From Gonapodya sp. JEL0774 (taxonomy: Eukaryota > Monoblepharomycota > Monoblepharidomycetes > Monoblepharidales > Gonapodyaceae): 49,762 nucleotides of DNA. The notes below the pieces were generated by a model. That model searched no databases and was not told the DNA's origin. It saw only the letters and a program-made list of their open reading frames with translations. Positions 32,543-44,400 of this stretch are shown here, in pieces; position 1 is the first letter of the stretch; every line of letters starts with the position of its first letter. The stretch is taken from the NCBI GenBank assembly GCA_027604505.1, contig JADIIX010000151.1:1-49762 (forward strand), in the 5' to 3' direction. A program made the position numbers and the translations under genes.

Positions 32543-34503
32543 TTATTTGGCCCCCACAATCCCCACCGCCACCTCCACCTCCGTGGCGAGTCTGGTCGGC
32601 ACGGCAAAAGGGACCACAATGTCTGGCCCCGTGGTGCGCGGCGGGGAGGACCAGAGGTCGTCTACCCGGTGGGGGGTCTTGACGAAGCGGGAGATGCGCC
32701 AGAGGGTCTGGGGGGGGGAAAGGGGTGGTGTGGTCAACAGAAATAAGTCCTTGTGGCCCCATGAACAAGACACACAGCTGACGGCTCCAAAAAAACCACC
32801 GTCCCCGGTTCACCCCACCAGCCCACCCACCTTGGGATCCACCTCGACTTTGACTGCGGGTTTCTTGTTCCCCACCCCAACCATCCCGCCGCCGCCCGGC
32901 GTTCCCGCTCCGGCTCCGGCTTCCGCCTTGTTCCTCCCCCTCCTCCCACTCTTGCCCTCTTTCCTCCCCTCCCCGTCCACATGCCCCTTGCCCTTCTTCC
33001 CTTTCCCCTGCGCATGGGCCTTTGCACCGGCGGCGGTGGCCGCGGCCATCATGACCTCGGTCTGGTCGATCATGAGCCTCGCGACGGGGGTGGAGGGTCT
33101 CACGGGTTTCCCATACGTGTGGTTTGGGTCCGTGTCCGAGGGGAGCGGCGTGCGGGGCTTTTTTTGCACGCCGGGTTGGGCGGCCAGCGGGGAGTTGGAG
33201 TGGAAGGTGGACGTGGAGGTGGTGGAGGAGCCGGTGGTGGGGGAGGTGGACGAGGCAGAGGGGGATAAGGAAGAGCGGGTCTTGAGGCGGACCGGGTGGT
33301 CGCGTTGGAAGGCGCGGACGGATTTGGCCGTGATGAGGCCGGCTTTGGCTGAGGCGCGGTTCATGGAGACGCTGTCAGGGGGAAGAGGGGGGAAGGGGTG
33401 GGTTTGGGAGGGAGAATGGGGAAAGGAAGAGACGGGAGAGACGGAGACAGAGACGTAAAAAGGTGGTGAGCGAGATGGAGGTGGGAGAGGCGGGACACGG
33501 CGCAAGCGCGAAGAGTGTGTGAGGGTGTATGGGATGATAACGGATACGGGATACGTACTAGTCGAGTCCGTGGACTGGATAGATGTGTTTAGGGTGTAGG
33601 GTGGGGTCGTGGGGGGAGGGATGGGGTACGATGAGCACCAGGCAATGGGAGCAGGGACAGGGCCGTGAGACATGAGATGCAGAAAGAAGGGATTCCGACC
33701 GTGGATCGGGGCCGACCGTGGATCGGGGGCGACCGACCGGCGGGGGACAGGGAACACGTACCGTGAGCTTTTGACTGGATGAGGCAGTGGCAGTGGCCGT
33801 GGACGTGGAGGGAATGGGGGATGTGGATCGGATTGGGGGTGTGGATGGGAGGGGAAGGGTTAGGGGATGAGGGATGAGGGAAGGGGGAGGAGACATCAAG
33901 GGTGAGTGGGAGGGGCCACAGACCTGTTTGTTGACTTCCCAGTGTCTGAGGACGGTTGCAGCGTTTTCGTCCTGTGATTGGGGATGGTGGGGGGAGTGTG
34001 GGTAAAGAGGGGTAGGTGGGTGAGAGGGGCGAGGGGTGAGAGGGGTGAGAGGGGTAAAGAGGGGTACGGGATAAAGAGGGGTACGGGATAAAGAGGGGTA
34101 AGGGGTGAGAGGGGTAAAGGGGGCAGTGTGGCACAGTGGACGTACAGGTGGTTTGAGCACTCTGATTCCGTACACGTGGGATGGGTTGAGTTGGGACGGG
34201 AGTTTGTACGTTGAGGTTCTTGCTGCGCCCACCTGCGGTTGGTTCGGGGAGTGAGTGGGGGATGTGGCGTGTGTGTGGGAGTAATGGGGGGTAATGCGGG
34301 GCATATGCACGGGATGGGTGTGTGGGGAGAGAGGGAGGGACAGACAGAGGGCGAGACCTGGTTGCATCAGAGTGCCGATGCAGATGCCGACCACAGCTCC
34401 GCCCCTCACCCAACCAACTCACAGGCGCCTTCTGCAGCAGAACATTGACTGAGGGTGTCCGTGACCCAGATCGCACAGGGCTGACTCCTCTGTCGCTTGT
34501 CAT
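32543..34503 (-). CDS. CFAP77: CFAP77-like flagellar protein
   Basis: CFAP77 is a protein of ciliary doublet microtubules. The start is ATG at 34,501-34,503 (MTSDRGVSPVRSGSRTP). Exons then give VGAARTSTYKLPSQLNP with HVYGIRVLKPP, DENAATVLRHWEVNKQ, the tiny exons SKAH and VHGLDY, and VSMNRASAKAGLITAKSVRA with FQRDHPVRL. These correspond to the family pattern of a G-x-x-LP-G region, a xxWxx segment and NRxxxxxGLITAK. Then come HTYGKPVRPSTPVARLM and a Lys/Gly-rich insert, and the last exon TLWRISRFVKTPHRVDD ends GIVGAK. Junction phases agree. Introns are longer (100-280 bp) than in neighbours and filled with simple repeats. The Ser/Thr-rich and Lys/Gly-rich inserts are not expected from animal homologues. 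Family assignment rests on motif order, so confidence is moderate. Confidence 0.72.
33695..33728. repeat. Tandem duplication of a 17-bp unit
   Basis: The unit CCGACCGTGGATCGGGG occurs at 33,695-33,711 and again at 33,712-33,728, inside an intron of the CFAP77-like gene. Confidence 0.9.
34021..34121. repeat. Minisatellite of AGGGGT-based units
   Basis: A dense array of AGGGGTGAG, AGGGGTAAAG and ATAAAGAGGGGTACGGG units lies in an intron of the CFAP77-like gene. The 17-bp version is repeated almost perfectly twice. One strand is G-rich. Confidence 0.9.
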
Positions 34504-36496
34504 GTTGCTGCTGTTGCTGCTGTTGCTGTGCGATGTGCTCGCTCTTGTCTTTCACCCTGATGATGTCTCCTCTGTTCTCCTTGTCGATTCTCTCGCCCCT
34601 TTTGAATCAGATCTGCTTCGTCTGCGTCCGGTGTTCGGTGTTCTGGGTCTGATGACAGATCGCTCCCCTGCCCATTCAATCCCCAGATCATCACCCTGCT
34701 GCGGTCGATCAATCGCCGACCCTGACCCTCCCAACACTTGGACTTCCCCCAAAATCACCTCATCCAATCACACAAGCGGGCCAAACGCGGGAAACTGTAT
34801 GTCATAGGTCTGAGCCAGCCTATTACTTGTTGCAGTGCTCGTCACTCTGCCGCCTGCACACTCCACCGGTGTCACCTCCCTTCCCTTCTTCTCCCCAGTC
34901 TCCTCCTCCACCCCGGCACCTCTGCCATGCGCTCTTATGCCCCCCACTCCAATTCTTGTACACCCGAGTCCCATTCCACTATACCACCACCCACATACTC
35001 TGCCCACACCACTCACTCCCTCCAAACCAACCAACCCAATCGTTTCCTTCACACCCTACAATCCCACGACACCAAAAAAATTGGAATGGATGCATCGATG
35101 GATGGATGGATGGATGGATGAATGAATGAGCAAAGGAAGCACATAACAGAAACACAGAATAAACGAGGATCACCACATGACACAACTCACCAGGTTGGAC
35201 CCGACAATAAATAACGAAATAACGAAAAATCGAAAAAACGAACCTCGAAACCTCGATCCTTACCGGACCCAGAACCTCTGCCCTGCGCCCCGCCCCACCT
35301 TCGTGTTCCCCGCCTCGCCCACCTCATTCCCCTTCCTTCCACATCCTCTCACATCCTCAAGCGACTCACGGTCCACGGAGTGCACCGCGTGCCTGAATTT
35401 CCCACCCCGATTCGGTTTCCGACACCGACCGCTCACCCACCCACCCTATACCAGATCACGGCTCACGTCTCACGGCCCACCTACCCACCCACCCGTACCC
35501 GTACCAGCTCACGCCTCAAACGTCGGGTCCCCAAGGGAGTGTCGGGTGGTCAGCGTACCTCGATGCACGACGCTCAAGACGAGACGATCGTCGAAGGAAC
35601 TTGGAATTTTTGCAAATTTGGAAGTGTCGAGAGCTGGAATCTGGAATCTGGGAATTTGGTACGGGGGGATGGAGGCGAGGGAGGGGGGGGACTGTTGGGT
35701 GCGGGGTACGGGGTACGGGGGAGCGGGGAGCAGCGCAGACAGGCGTTTACTTCTCGTTCGACGTATACATGGATGCTGCGACCGCTCTCTCCCATCCCAC
35801 TGCATTCCCCATCTCATCTTTTCTTCCCACCCCCGCTACTTCTCCACTCTCTTCCGACCCCCCAAACCGAACCCCGAACTCTCTACCATCCTCACCCTCG
35901 CCCTCGCCTGCTCACTGCCGCCTGCTTCCACCTCTCCCAATCCGTCCGAACTCCGATCCTCGCTCGCCCTCTCCCGACATTTTTCCCATCCCACACCCCT
36001 CACCCTAGTTGTCATGAGTTTGCTTGCCAGTATTTACCGTATTTTAGAGATTGCTATGTATGCTACTACGTAGCACAGTTCTCTTGCGTCTGGCCACTGC
36101 TTGTTTCTGATGAATGAAAGGAGCACCTTCGGAGCATTTCCCCACTCGGGGGGCACAGGAATGAACCCGAACCCTTTCTCCTTTCAAAAAAAGTTTCCCG
36201 TGCCCATAGTGCATGAAGCTTCTGCTGCAACCGCGATTTGCAAGGGCCATCACCTCGAGTACTATCTTTGTGAGTGGCCGGATGATGGCGGCGTGGAGGC
36301 GGCGGATGGGGCGTGGAAGTGCATCCGAGCCGATGTGTGTCGGGACATTCATCACCTGTCGAGAAGTAGTCTCACCTCACTCAAAGTTTCTCGATTATTT
36401 GACTCGTCTGTTTCCTTCAATCTCCCCATCGATTCCGATCCCATCCGCCATCCGCGTTTCAAGACCCCACCATCGTTCACACGCTTCGTTTCCAGA
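34504..36496. other. Long intergenic region, low complexity, microsatellites
   Basis: About 2 kb lie between the divergent CFAP77-like and aminotransferase genes. It contains a CTG/TTG-type repeat at 34,504-34,528 directly beside the CFAP77 start and a GATG/ATGG repeat at 35,097-35,128. Long Pro/His/Ser/Thr-rich open frames on both strands (34.8-36.0 kb) look like by-products of C-rich composition. An open stretch at 36,101-36,490 runs into the aminotransferase start and has no family motif. No gene is supported. Confidence 0.5.
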
Positions 36497-38382
36497 ATGT
36501 CCCCTGTAGCAAACGGAACCGTCAATCCGTACTCAACAGCACCCCCTCCTCCTCACAAGCTGTGCATGATTCCTGGCCCCGGTGAGTTTGGAGGAGGCCA
36601 CTTGAAATCCCGTGAAGGCACATCACCAAAAGTTGGACACGTCGTGTGCCAACCCGCACACGGGATCTTTCATCGACCTTGTCTCATGGCACCCAAACAT
36701 ATCACTCACTTACTGATTGAATACTTATCGGTCATTATGTTCATCACACCCGCAATGCTCCCTTTCTCATCGTTTTGTAGTCGAGTTTGATGACGAGGTT
36801 CTGGCTCAAATGGCAACCCCTGCTATGAGCCACATGGATCCCTTCTTCCAAAATGTGTTTGGTGAAACCATCGAGTTGACCAGGGAGGTTTTTGGGACAA
36901 AGGTGAGCTTCGTTGGGTGCCAGCGGGTGACCATCTTTGAGGTGAAATCCATTCCTCCTCCCCCTCAAAAGACCGGCCAACCGCTCATCATCGCTGCATC
37001 CGGCACCGCCGGCTGGGACACTGTCGCAGCCAACCTTGTGAGCCCCACCGACCGCGTCTTGGTGGTTTCTACGGGTCTGTTCTCGGACCGCTTCGCCGAG
37101 TGCTTTTCCGCTTACGGTGCCGCAGCCGTGGACTCTATTAAAGCACCTCTCGGAAAGCGCCCCTCTCTTGAAGAAATCGAACGCGCACTCTCCTCCAACA
37201 CCTACCGCCTCATCACCGTCACCCACACCGACACCTCTGCTGGGGTCCTTTGGGATGTTCCGGCCATCACCGCCCTTGTCCGCCGCGTAAGCCCCGAAAC
37301 TTTGGTCGTTGTGGACGGGGTTTGCTCCGTGGGCTGCGAGGAACTGAAATTTGACGAGTGGGATGTGGACGTGGTGCACACAGCGAGCCAGAAAGCACTG
37401 GGGTGCCCACCCGGATTGGCAGTGATGTTGTTTTCGCAGAGAGCGTTGGTGAGTTTGCCGCGGACGAAGTGCACCGGGGAATTTTGCTTGGTTTGTAACC
37501 TAGCGCGGAGTATGGCGTTGATTGGCGGGGTGTGTTAATGTTTCGGTTCAGAGTGGTGTGCAGCGACAGCTTTGCTGAGTCTGAATTGGTTTCGCGGAGT
37601 CGCCGTTCTTTAATCCTTCCTTTCGCCATGAACAGAACGTATTCAAATCCCGTACCGCCCCAGTCCACGCCTATTATTTCAGCCTCGCTAAATGGCTACC
37701 CATCATGGCTTCGTATGAGGCAGTAAGTTTTAATGCTTCCCGTTTCTTTTGATCTCGGTTTCATCAACTCCTATTCCCTCCAATACTTAGCGCAAAGCCG
37801 GCTATTTCGCAACACCTGCTGTTCAATTGGTGAAGGCCCTGCATGCGAGTCTGAAACAGATGGTTTCAGCACAGGGTGGGATTGCACAGAGGTGAGTGAC
37901 AGGTGACGGATTTTTCCTAAGGTACTTCCCCAAACCGTAACTCCACCTCAACAGAATCGCCGAACACAAGGCCGCCTCTGAACACGTCAAATCCTCCATC
38001 GTAGCCATGGGTCTTCGCTTGGTCCCTGAATCACTCTCCATTGCAGCGCACGGCATGACTGCCGTGTGGTTGCCCGAAAAATTAGAGCTGGCCGACCTGT
38101 TACCAAGGGTAACAAAGAAGGGCGTTATGTTGGCTGGTGGCCTACACCCTGAAGCGCCAACACGGTACTTCAGAATTGGACACATGAATGTGAGTTGGAT
38201 GGAGGGATCAAGAAGTTGCTTGTGGATGTTTTTGACTTTGGCTGGTTATTGTTCTTCCCTGTAACTTTCAGATCAGCGTCACGGAGAGCGCTCTCGGTCA
38301 CATCTCTCAGACACTGAAAGCCATCGAGGAATCCCTGGAGGAGGCCGGGCATGCGTTCCCGGCGGGTTACAAGAAATTGTAG
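36497..38382 (+). CDS. AGXT: Alanine-glyoxylate / serine-pyruvate aminotransferase
   Basis: This PLP enzyme converts glyoxylate plus alanine (or serine) to glycine plus pyruvate. The protein begins MSPVANGTVNPYSTAPP and reaches KLCMIPGPGE before the first intron. It continues with MATPAMSHMDPFFQNVFGE, IIAASGTAGWDTVAANLV, VLVVSTGLFSDRFAECF, ITVTHTDTSAGVLWDV and VVVDGVCSVGCEEL. The Schiff-base lysine lies in HTASQKALGCPPGLAVM. After introns follow NVFKSRTAPVHAYYFSLAKW, GYFATPAVQLVKAL, SIAAHGMTAVWLP and LAGGLHPEAPTRYFRIGHMN. The C-terminus is YKKL; a KKL ending is the weak type-1 peroxisomal signal also used by human AGT, so peroxisomal import is possible. Length and all active-site segments are normal for the family. 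Confidence 0.95.
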
Positions 38383-38728
38383 TCGTAGCCAGATTGCCAC
38401 CCCCACGCCGATACGGTGGGGAGCGATGAGGTCTAGATAGACTCTAGATTATCGTTGATATGTTATCACCTGTTTGAAACTTGCATAATCGAAAAAGCGT
38501 TGTCCGGATTGCAATACTTCTTGCTGAGTCGCCTGGAAAAGTATAATCAACTCTTTGATTCTCAGGCACACGACGGGTATTCCTCTCTCAATTTTTAAAA
38601 TTTGTTCGCTTGACCAGCATGTTCAGTCAATCATTTGTGAAAGTTTGGAAAGCTGTGGTGGTAACAGCCCTCGCAAGCACAGCCGAATACTCAGCGACAA
38701 GTGTTGTTTCAACCGAACGTGCTTCCCA

Positions 38729-39676
38729 ATGCCATCGACACGAGCAACCCGACGGAAGGCCTCCATCGCTAACGGCGCAGTAAGCTTGGAACCTCGAAGT
38801 ACACGTAGTCTCAACTCCAATTGGGTCAATTACAAGGGTGGGCTGGCATTCGGAGTCGCGATTGCCATGGCTCGGGTCTGGCATTAATGATATCACCGGG
38901 ACTTTCTGGACCATCCTTAACCATTCGCACAGGCTCATGGGTCGTACATTTTGCTCTCATCGTTGTTGGAAAGCTTGCCTTCTCCGTAATCCCGGGAATA
39001 ACGACTGAACTCTCGTGGACGTTGACCACGGTGACGTACAACATCGGACAGTTCTTGATGTTTCATGGAGTGAGCTCTCACTTTTAGTGGCGACGTATGT
39101 GAAATGCGGTCTTTTAACGGCTCTTTTCCCTCGCGTAGACCACTGGAAGTACGTTGTTGGTTCTTTGCACCAACGTGCCGAAGAAACTCTTCTAACTCGT
39201 AAAACTATTCTCAATCAGTACCTTGGAATGAGGATCAGGGCGAATCGTGAGTTAAATTGTTGGTGCCTTTTGCCTATTGTTTCTCTGCTTCCTCTTCGTT
39301 GCTTCGATTCGCAGGGACGACAAAACTCTCTGGCAACAAGTCGACAACGGAGCAGAGTACACTCCAGCTCGCAAATATTTGATAGTTTGTATATTCTCAA
39401 CAAATTTCCGAGCGCACCTCAGTTCTGACCACGTCTCCTAATACGACACAGGCGGTGCCAATAGTCCTGTGAGTGGGCTGTTTCCCTCGATGAGGCGACG
39501 AAATTCAAGCTTCTTGAGTTTCATTCTTCTGCTTGGTATATTTCTCACCTGCCCCTGCACCGTGATCGTCTAGTTTTCTCTTGAGCTGTCACTACTCCCA
39601 TTACGACACAACGTATTTCCTCGTCAATCTGCTGTCCTTGCTCCTGTGCATCGCACCGAAGTTGCCTGCTTTGTAA
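38729..39676 (+). CDS. ORM1: ORMDL / Orm family sphingolipid regulator
   Basis: Orm proteins sit in the ER membrane and inhibit serine palmitoyltransferase, setting sphingolipid synthesis. The start MPSTRATRRKASIANGA adds a basic, Ser/Thr-containing head before the family core SLEPRSTRSLNSNWVNYKG. Spliced exons then read SWVVHFALIVVGKLAFSVIP, ITTELSWTLTTVTYNIGQF, MFHGTTGIPWNEDQGESDD and KTLWQQVDNGAEYTPARKYL. After AVPIVL the sequence resumes with HYSHYDTTYFLVNLLS and ends CIAPKLPAL. Four hydrophobic segments are present as expected. One junction near 39,480-39,590 (between AVPIVL and HYSHYD) cannot be fully resolved; a small exon of the FLLST type may be missing from my model. The head resembles yeast Orm1/2, whose phosphorylated N-terminus relieves inhibition. 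Confidence 0.93.
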
Positions 39677-39967
39677 AATTAGTTCCTTGGACATTTTTGC
39701 ATGTCGCTTCGATTCCGCCAATGGCTTTCGCACGACGGAGATTGACTTTAGATGAGGAAGCGCCAGATGGAGGGTAATGGAGAATTCGATATGCATGACA
39801 GGCTATACACGTAACATACAATGCTAATTGAAGTGGTGAATATGTACATTTTGAGACATTTGCAGTATTCATGTCTGCATTGGTGCCACCGAAGAGTTCT
39901 CCTCAACAAACTCTTAAAAGGAAAGGGGGAGACAATAAGGTGTTTCAATTCGACAGTAAGACCACAT

Positions 39968-40860
39968 CTAACATAGCGGGGACCGGAGCTCAATAAGCTC
40001 ACCGGCTGTGGCAAGATTTCTAATCTTCGGGAACTGAACTCTCTCTTCCAATTGTCCTTGAGCCCAGACGAGCATTCGCATCAGTGCCGGTAGCTTTGGA
40101 TCTTTATCCTGACATTGAGAAACGAGCACTGCTGCATTGAGTTCCGAGGCCGTTCGTTGTCGTTGAATGTGGTCGAGGAGGTCTCCAACTGGTGATTTTG
40201 GCAACGTAGACGAATCGAATGCCAGAAGGGCCATTGTACGCTCGAGTTCCGAGAGAAATTCAGGCTAAGAAACAGTCAACTCTGTTGGTCAGGATTGTTG
40301 ACGAGTTCTCCCTTGAGGTTCAGAAAAACCAAAACTCACATTGTCCTCCCCTCGTGGAGCCAGTTCGTCCTGTGCGAACTCAATCGCTTCGTTAACATTG
40401 CCGGTGCGAATAAGCTCGATCAGCTTTTGTTGTTGGAGGTGGAAGAAGAGCTTCGGGTTCGTATCCAGAATCTAACCAAACCATATGCTTCTTTCAGAGT
40501 TAGAATAACAGATATGCACGTGATGTTGCGCTTACATCCGGATCTAAATCGTTCACTCGCTCGATTGCTTCGTCAATGTTACCTCTCTGCACCGCGTTGC
40601 GAATGTTCATTCGATCCTCGATAGAAGCCAACTCTACTGATGGCTGCAGGCCGGACTCTTGGGCAAACTTCTCAGCTGCATCTTTGTAGCCCTCGATAAT
40701 AAGGTAATTCATCACCAGCTTGTTAAGGTCTCTGGAGTTTAAAAGGGATAAGAACATGAATGATCGCATTGCATAGAAGGTAAGCTTACTGTTTGTTTAT
40801 CTTTACAGCGGCGAGCTTGCGCTCCCATTCGTCCCGAGGGATGCTCTTCTTTTGAGGCTG
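39968..40860 (-). CDS. GID8: GID/CTLH E3 ligase subunit GID8 (TWA1)
   Basis: GID8 is the scaffold of the GID/CTLH ubiquitin ligase, which in yeast removes gluconeogenic enzymes after glucose returns. The exon beginning at 40,860 ([19 protein letters not shown]) is followed by the LisH motif [19 protein letters not shown], then [11 protein letters not shown] and the CTLH part [19 protein letters not shown]. Next come a [18 protein letters not shown] segment, the CRA region [16 protein letters not shown] and the end [18 protein letters not shown]. The upstream intron carries a TACTAAC branch site. No ATG lies in this exon; an ATG directly followed by a GTAAGC donor at 41,286-41,288 may be a start-only first exon. 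Other parts are complete and of normal length. Confidence 0.93.
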
Positions 40861-41489
40861 CTGTGTCGCAGTCTGATTTTGATGGGAGATGGTAGTGCCC
40901 CAGACAATAACCACAGTGCGTCACGGAGCACGACAAGGGAGGCACACGTTAGTAAATTATGATAATTGGTTTGAAGAACGATCATTTCGGAGAAGACGAG
41001 TGCAGACGTCCTCTCTGAAGACAGACCAATCCCGTTTCCGTCAGTTGGCATTACAAAAAACACTCGCCAGAGAAGCCTGCCATAACGGCGGCCACGTTGT
41101 CAGAGAGATTCCCATGCAAAGTTAATCATTCGGAAAGGAAGGTCTGGGAGCATTCCCCCGCGCGGAGAACGCGAAAACTTTCCCCGCACAAACGTTGGAT
41201 TCGACGGTGGACACGATTGTCCCCAGGAACCACCAAGGTTTCACGAGCGGAAACATTGAAAGTCGGGCTCTTCTTCTCAGCTTACCATCGTGGAAGGAAC
41301 GTTCCTCTGGTACGACTGTGTCACAGATATAAACGGACCAGTTGCCACCTTTTGGTGACCACAACAAATCGAACATCAAACACAGCAGAAAATGTTGCTT
41401 ATCAACATCTTCCATTTTGCAGCCGTTCAGTTTGCATACGTGACTGTATCAACAATTTACATGATTCATAATGTCGCAAAACGATTTCC

Positions 41490-44400
41490 CTAAATCAGCT
41501 GCTCCCAATCTTCGACTGGTTCTCCCTCTGTGGTTCTTAACTTCAAGTCGCTAGTTGCATCGAAGCTCTGACGTATCTCATCCCCGAAAGCAGCGTCTGC
41601 CACACTTTCCTTCACCACCTCATGAACAGTGTTTCCCGCAGCTTGTGACCGACCGTCTGTGCTTCTGTGGACTTCCTCAAGCTCACCTACTGCCGCAGGT
41701 GATGGACTAGCATCTCTCTTCTTCTTTCTCTGAGTGACAGTCTTCCACCCCTCAATGGACTTGGGATCGCCTCCTGCGTCATCCAACAAGATCTCGAATG
41801 TGTTGTGGCTGGGTGATACCGCCCTTGTTGTTCCGGGAATGACACCACCAACGATGCCAGACGCGCTTCCCACGATTGGAGGAGGTTCCACTTTGATATG
41901 CTTGGCCTCTGGAACCACCTCACCACGCGAGTTCACCCAGACGCATTGGACGGAAGCAGCCCAGCCGTTTGCGATGAATTTCTCAGCGACCGCTGGTTGC
42001 ACCCGACGCATCAAGTCCTCGAGGTCCCCCATACTATCCTTGGAAGTCCGGTTGGCCATAGTTACGACTGCATCATCCTCGCCAACCCAAGATATTGTCA
42101 ATTTGCTTGTTCCAAACAAAGGCTCCAACAGAATTTCGAGATCCCGGCCGTCCATTCCAAAGGCCACCCCCACCAAGTTGAGTGAGTTCACAGCCGAGAG
42201 ACCCTTCTGGAATGTTTTGGACTTCGACCTCGGCGCGATTGTGGCGACACTGCCAGCTGACGACGAACTGACCGCGGCTTCGCTTAACAAGGGGTTCGGA
42301 ATCCTCGAGCCCTTACGACGGCGAACGATCAGACTCGGTGTCGAAGTGTCTGCGTCAACGACCTCAGGATCAATTTCATATGCTCTTTGGGCCAATTTCT
42401 CTGCAAATTCAAGATGGCTGCGACGAGCATTCCGAAGGACGTGCGCACTGTTTTTCGAAGCATCCGTGATGAAGTCTGAGAATGTTTTCTCTATTGATCG
42501 AACGAATGGGAGATTCTTCAAGGCGTACTATGCAAGTGCAAAAGTTAATGAGTCGAAATCCACAAAAACATGAAACATCACATATCACTTACATCTAATA
42601 TACTGGGTGGGTACTTTTGGACGATGCCGCTCTGCCCTTGTTGTTTGGCTGTTATGTCAATGTCCAAAGCAGCAGCAAGCTTTTTGTTCCGTTCCGCAAC
42701 GGCGCACGCTGCATCACACTGTAGAAACTGTCTCCACCCTGGCTTGCTGCTCTCGTGTTTGTCTTCCTGCTCCGTTTGCTCTGTTTCTCCAACAGGGGAT
42801 CCATCTCGTGGTCCAGCGCCACAAACACCCTCTTGAGTTCGAATTCCACACTTGCAGGTGAGGGTGACAATCTGCTTGCACGGAATATCGGGACATTCAC
42901 GTCCAAAGTGGCAGGTCGCTCCGCAAGGATGTCCGCAGGTTCCTCTGGCGTTCACACAACGTTCCGTGCACAACCACGTAGCCGTGTCCGGGTGCAGACG
43001 AATCTCAGTCAAAGCCTCCACAACTTGAGTCCCATGGTCGTGACAGACAACAGGGCACGGGTGGCCGCACTCGAGGACCTCCTCGCATTTCACGCCGCAC
43101 GATGCGGGAGCTCTGTCAGCACGGAAACACGGCAACTTGAGCATTTTTCTACCACAGCCGCAGACTCTACAAAATTGAAACAAGAAAGAGCTTAAGTGGT
43201 AAGAATACTGTCTTTGGGTTCAACTTTAAGCCACTCACCTCTCAACAAGTACTGAGCAAGGAGGGCAGGTTACATCATCTTGATGGCACTCGTGCTGTAT
43301 TTGAGCATGTCCACATGGTTGATTACGGATGCAGGGACGGTGACACACGGGAGGCTTTGTGCCGCACGGTTGAGGTGGATACATGACTGTTTGACCGCAG
43401 TGACAGCTGAGCTCCGTAAAAATTGCATTCAGACAGGGTGGGCAGCGACCCTTGTGGCCTAGTAACGATCAACAAGTGAAATTACATGTGTGCGCCTCCA
43501 AAACGATCGTACACTACACTCACAGTTCTCCTGGCATGAGTGGCCACAAGGAAGAGATTTGCCACAGACGAGTTTGCAGACATGGAACCCGTCAGGGTCA
43601 TCTTGGCGAGTATTTACTGCATTCATCGGGCAGCACTTTACTCCACACTGCAGGAGTGGTAGTCCGAGGAAAGTTTCTTCAATAATTGTGTCTGCTTAGT
43701 GCGACATAAACATCAGTCCCACATACCTGATGCCGCCCACATGATCTCAGTGCTTTGCATACTTTAAAGCACTTGGGGGCTTCAACACGATACGATTTTC
43801 CGTCCTCTCGGAGTTCGAGATCCCCACACACCACCTCCTGCTCAGTGCTCTCACAGCGACACTTTAACTTGACCTTATGCGAACAAGGTGCACAGGAGCC
43901 ACGGTGCTAGGGAAAAAGTATGAACAGGAAACAGATTACTCAACGATTATTGGTGACTAAATATTGGCAAGGATTTGACGGCACTCACGCATCTTGAAAG
44001 ACACTTGTGACCGCATTTCAAGGACTTTCCACATTGCAATGGACATGTAGGGACTGGATCCTCACAGCTCTCCCTGTTCTTGCCCTTCAGAAGGATTACA
44101 ACCTTGGCTTTACCGCAAGGGCAATGTGTCACCTTGCTGGGATCCCATGGACAGAGTTCTTCGGCACTGTGGGGCTCCGGATGACAGTCTTTCTCGCATC
44201 CGTGAGCGCCACAAGCGTAGCGGAACGAGCAGGTTTCCCCGCATGAAAATCCCTCCTTGGTGTCGTCGTCTTCCGATGAACCACATATGACGGATCGCAG
44301 TGCCCGACCGCAGTGACAGGTGCGCTGGAATAATTCTTCACATGGATTGCACGCACCAGCGTGGCACGAATCCACACACTGGTGTCGGAAACGCGAAAAC

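Noticed and set aside
33558-34503. Two 280-300 codon minus-strand frames rich in Pro, His and Ser
   Set aside because: They are unspliced read-through of repeat-filled CFAP77 introns, not proteins.
35177-36117. Long plus-strand Pro/Ser/Thr-rich frames
   Set aside because: Several overlapping frames are open at once because stops are rare in C-rich repeat sequence. No motif and no start context.
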